From positions 94,456-158,455 of the forward strand of contig NZ_CANLNB010000006.1 of assembly GCF_947492455.1 (NCBI RefSeq): DNA of 64,000 nucleotides, in the 5' to 3' direction. The notes under the pieces are model-generated. The model did not search any database. It had not been told where the DNA came from and worked only from the letters and a program-made list of their open reading frames with translations. A program made the position numbers and the translations under genes. Below, piece by piece: positions 62,116 to 64,000 of this stretch. Position 1 is the stretch's first letter, and every line of letters begins with the position of its first letter. The stretch comes from an uncultured Aliiroseovarius sp. (lineage in GTDB: Bacteria; Pseudomonadota; Alphaproteobacteria; Rhodobacterales; Rhodobacteraceae).

Positions 62116-63156
62116 TTAGTGGCCCAACATCAGGACGCCAGCGAGGACAAAGAGCGCAATGAAAATTGTCTCGACCACGATCATCGCAATGGCCTGCCCG
62201 CCTACTTCTAGAATGCGCTTGAGCGAGGTTTTCATGCCCACCGCGGCAATCGACACCAGCAGCGCCCAACGGCTGAGCGACGACATGGCATCGACCAAAG
62301 CAGCCGGGATCAGGCCAAGCGAGTTCAGGGTGGCGAAGATCAGGAAGCCGACGACGAATGTCGGCAGGATTGGCGGGCGTTTGCCCTCTGCTGCATTGTC
62401 CTCAGCAAAGCGGCGCACCATGATCGAGATGATCAGGACCACTGGGGCCAGCATTGCCACGCGGATCAGCTTGACCATCGTGGCCACTTCGCCCGCCTGA
62501 TCCGAGACCGAGAAGCCCGCGCCAACCACCTGCGCCACGTCATGGATCGTGCCGCCAAGGAACACGCCCGAGACTTCGTCGTTGAAATCGAAGGCCTCGG
62601 TCAGGATCGGATAGGCGATCATCGCAATGGTCGACAGGACGGTGACCGACAGCACGGTGAAGATCAGGTTGCGCTCGGAATGTTCGTTCTTCGGCAGGAC
62701 TGCAGCGATGGCCATAGCCGCCGAGGCACCGCAGATTGCAACCGATCCGCCGGTCAAAAGACCAAAGCGCCAGCCGCGCCCTAGGACACGTGCCATCAGA
62801 AGGCCAAACAGGATGGTCAGGATCACACCCAGCACAACAACCGCGATCAGCTTTGGCCCAAGGCCCACCATCAGCTCGACACTGATGCGTGCGCCCAGAA
62901 GCGCTACACCAAAGCGCAGCACGGTACGGGCGGTGAACTCGATCCCGGCTTTACAGACGCCGCCGCTGTCTTCTGCCAAGAAATGAAAAGCAATGCCCAG
63001 AAGCAGCGCCATCAGCATCGCGGGCGCGCCGTAATGCTCCGACAAAAATTGCGCCGCCGCAGCCACGACGACTGACACCAGAAATCCGCGCCAGTTGTCC
63101 TGCAGAAACGCCATCATACGGGGTGCAAATGCGGGGGCTGTGCTGTCCTGCATCAT
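62116..63156 (-). CDS. YeiH-family putative sulfate/sulfite exporter
   Basis: A 346-residue membrane protein with about ten segments. The family's motifs LLTGGSVAICGASAAMAIAA and GVFLGGTIHDVAQVVGAGFS are clear. In taurine and isethionate pathways this protein (TauZ/SuyZ type) follows xsc and is thought to export the sulfite or sulfate released. The start at 63156 (ATGATGCAG) is taken since AAGGA is too close to the ATG at 63165. Confidence 0.9.
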   Translation of the reverse strand: MMQDSTAPAFAPRMMAFLQDNWRGFLVSVVVAAAAQFLSEHYGAPAMLMALLLGIAFHFLAEDSGGVCKAGIEFTARTVLRFGVALLGARISVELMVGLGPKLIAVVVLGVILTILFGLLMARVLGRGWRFGLLTGGSVAICGASAAMAIAAVLPKNEHSERNLIFTVLSVTVLSTIAMIAYPILTEAFDFNDEVSGVFLGGTIHDVAQVVGAGFSVSDQAGEVATMVKLIRVAMLAPVVLIISIMVRRFAEDNAAEGKRPPILPTFVVGFLIFATLNSLGLIPAALVDAMSSLSRWALLVSIAAVGMKTSLKRILEVGGQAIAMIVVETIFIALFVLAGVLMLGH

Positions 63157-63168
63157 CACTTTCATCCT

Positions 63169-63222
63169 TCAAAAAGAAAAGTGCGCCCCCTCTTCTTCAA
63201 GGGTGGTCGAAGAGAGGGCGCA
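63169..63222 (-). terminator. Attenuator hairpin after xsc
   Basis: TGCGCCC(C)CTCTTC pairs with GAAGAGAGGGCGCA (one mismatch) around a 13-base loop (63182-63222). The minus strand then has CTTTTCTTTTT. It probably reduces the downstream exporter and pta relative to xsc. Confidence 0.75.
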
Positions 63223-63265
63223 GGGACTGCCGGGGCGTAGGCCTGCCCCGGCAAGGGAGAGATCA

Positions 63266-64000
63266 TCAAACCTGTTGCGGTTTCATGTCGTCTTTGTTGA
63301 TGCCAGCGACTTTGACGGGTTTTTTCATCGCGTCGCGGCGGAAGGGTTCGCCCAGTTCCTGGTTGATCATCGCTTCGATCAGGGTGGTGATGCCGTTCTT
63401 CTGGTCTTCCACAGCCTGGCTCATCGCGGCGGTCAGTTCGTCCATGGTGCGGGCGACGACGCCTTTCAGACCACAAGCGTTGGCGATGCCGGCATAGCTG
63501 ACCTGCTGGTCCAGCTCGGTGCCCACGAAGTTATCGTCGAACCACAGGGTCGAGTTCCGCTTTTCCGCACCCCACTGGTAGTTGCGGAAGACCACTTGGG
63601 TCACGGCGGGCCATTCCTCGCGGCCGATGGCGGTCAGCTCGGTCACCGCGATGCCGAAGGCACCGTCGCCCGAGAAGCCCACAACCGGCACGTCCGGGCA
63701 ACCGATCTTGGCGCCAACAACAGCCGGCAGACCATAGCCACAGGGGCCAAACAGGCCCGGGGCCAGATACTTGCGGCCTTCCTCGAAGGACGGATAGGCG
63801 TTGCCGATGGCGCAGTTGTTGCCGATGTCGGACGAGATGATCGCCTCTTTCGGCAGCGCCTGCTGGATTGCGCGCCACGCCATGCGGGGGCTCATCCAGT
63901 CGGGCTTGTCCGCACGCGCACGCTCGTTCCAGGTGGTGCCGGGATCGTCGTCCTCGTGGGTCATCTCGGTCAGCTGCTGGGCCCAGGCCGATTTCTTCTG
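63266..64000 (-). CDS. xsc: Sulfoacetaldehyde acetyltransferase (C-terminal part)
   Basis: The last ~244 codons of Xsc, a thiamine diphosphate enzyme that turns sulfoacetaldehyde and phosphate into acetyl phosphate and sulfite. Seen: TWNERARADKPDWMSPRMAW, AIISSDIGNNCAIGNAYPSF, the GYGLPAVVGAKIGCPDVPVV region, and the ThDP/metal motif GFSGDGAFGIAVTELTAIGR through FRNYQWGAEKRNSTLWFDDN. The frame is open to the window edge; the N-terminal part is outside. It leads the exporter-pta-cupin group. Confidence 0.95.
   Translation of the reverse strand, partial: QKKSAWAQQLTEMTHEDDDPGTTWNERARADKPDWMSPRMAWRAIQQALPKEAIISSDIGNNCAIGNAYPSFEEGRKYLAPGLFGPCGYGLPAVVGAKIGCPDVPVVGFSGDGAFGIAVTELTAIGREEWPAVTQVVFRNYQWGAEKRNSTLWFDDNFVGTELDQQVSYAGIANACGLKGVVARTMDELTAAMSQAVEDQKNGITTLIEAMINQELGEPFRRDAMKKPVKVAGINKDDMKPQQV

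Overview
The window looks like chromosomal DNA of a marine alphaproteobacterium of the Rhodobacteraceae (Roseobacter lineage). The evidence is the GC-rich coding sequence, the short prolyl-tRNA synthetase without an editing insert, a PccR-type propionyl-CoA regulator next to pccB, HdaA beside ppk/ppx, genes for choline sulfate and sulfoacetaldehyde use, and many small lipoproteins. The genus cannot be fixed from the sequence alone. Two genes are cut by the window edges: polA (5' end missing) and xsc (5' end missing). No rRNA, CRISPR array or complete prophage was seen.

Layout. 1-5.2 kb: polA, a WYL-domain regulator with a VOC-fold protein, a hydroxypyruvate isomerase-like gene and a lipoprotein. 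5.2-12.6 kb: a choline island, with choX-lysE-choW-choV leftward and betI-betC-betA rightward from a shared control region containing a BetI-type operator. 13-25.3 kb: propionyl-CoA to succinyl-CoA, with a PccR-like regulator, an efflux pump, pccB, pccA and methylmalonyl-CoA mutase, interspersed with unknown genes, a GT-C-like membrane enzyme, two lipoproteins and a possible small RNA. 25.4-35.9 kb: small enzymes, a TerB/DnaJ protein, then ppx, ppk, hdaA and an AI-2E-type transporter. 36-50 kb: housekeeping (proS, purEK, hsp20, sat/cysC, trxB, lrp, pgeF, a MidA-type methyltransferase, lgt, ubiK). 50.8-55.1 kb: SseB, a uracil-DNA glycosylase family protein, a metal-type ArsR with an ArsP-like permease, and NhaA. 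55.3-58.5 kb: a partial capsule/KDO set (KpsT-like, KpsE-like, kdsA). 58.6-60.7 kb: tRNA-Gln followed by a scar of mobile DNA, made of AACAGGGAA repeats, a truncated serine recombinase, an IS6-family element and the tail of a second one. 60.7-64 kb: cupin, pta, YeiH-type exporter and xsc.

How the parts work together. The choline genes import choline, release it from choline-O-sulfate (BetC) and start its oxidation (BetA). No betaine aldehyde dehydrogenase gene lies in the window. The pcc/mcm block converts propionyl-CoA toward the TCA cycle, and TTTGCAAA sites in front of both the regulator and pccB suggest PccR control. Xsc, Pta and the exporter form the usual end of taurine or isethionate breakdown: acetyl phosphate to acetyl-CoA, and export of the sulfur oxyanion.

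The most unusual points are: a winged-helix domain in the same open frame as Sat-CysC, with a palindrome just upstream; a LysE-type exporter inside the choline ABC operon behind an attenuator-like hairpin; a GT-C-like enzyme in the propionyl-CoA operon; an ArsR gene whose start codon lies in a perfect palindrome and whose product ends in a Cys/His tail; and the repeat/recombinase/IS scar beside tRNA-Gln.
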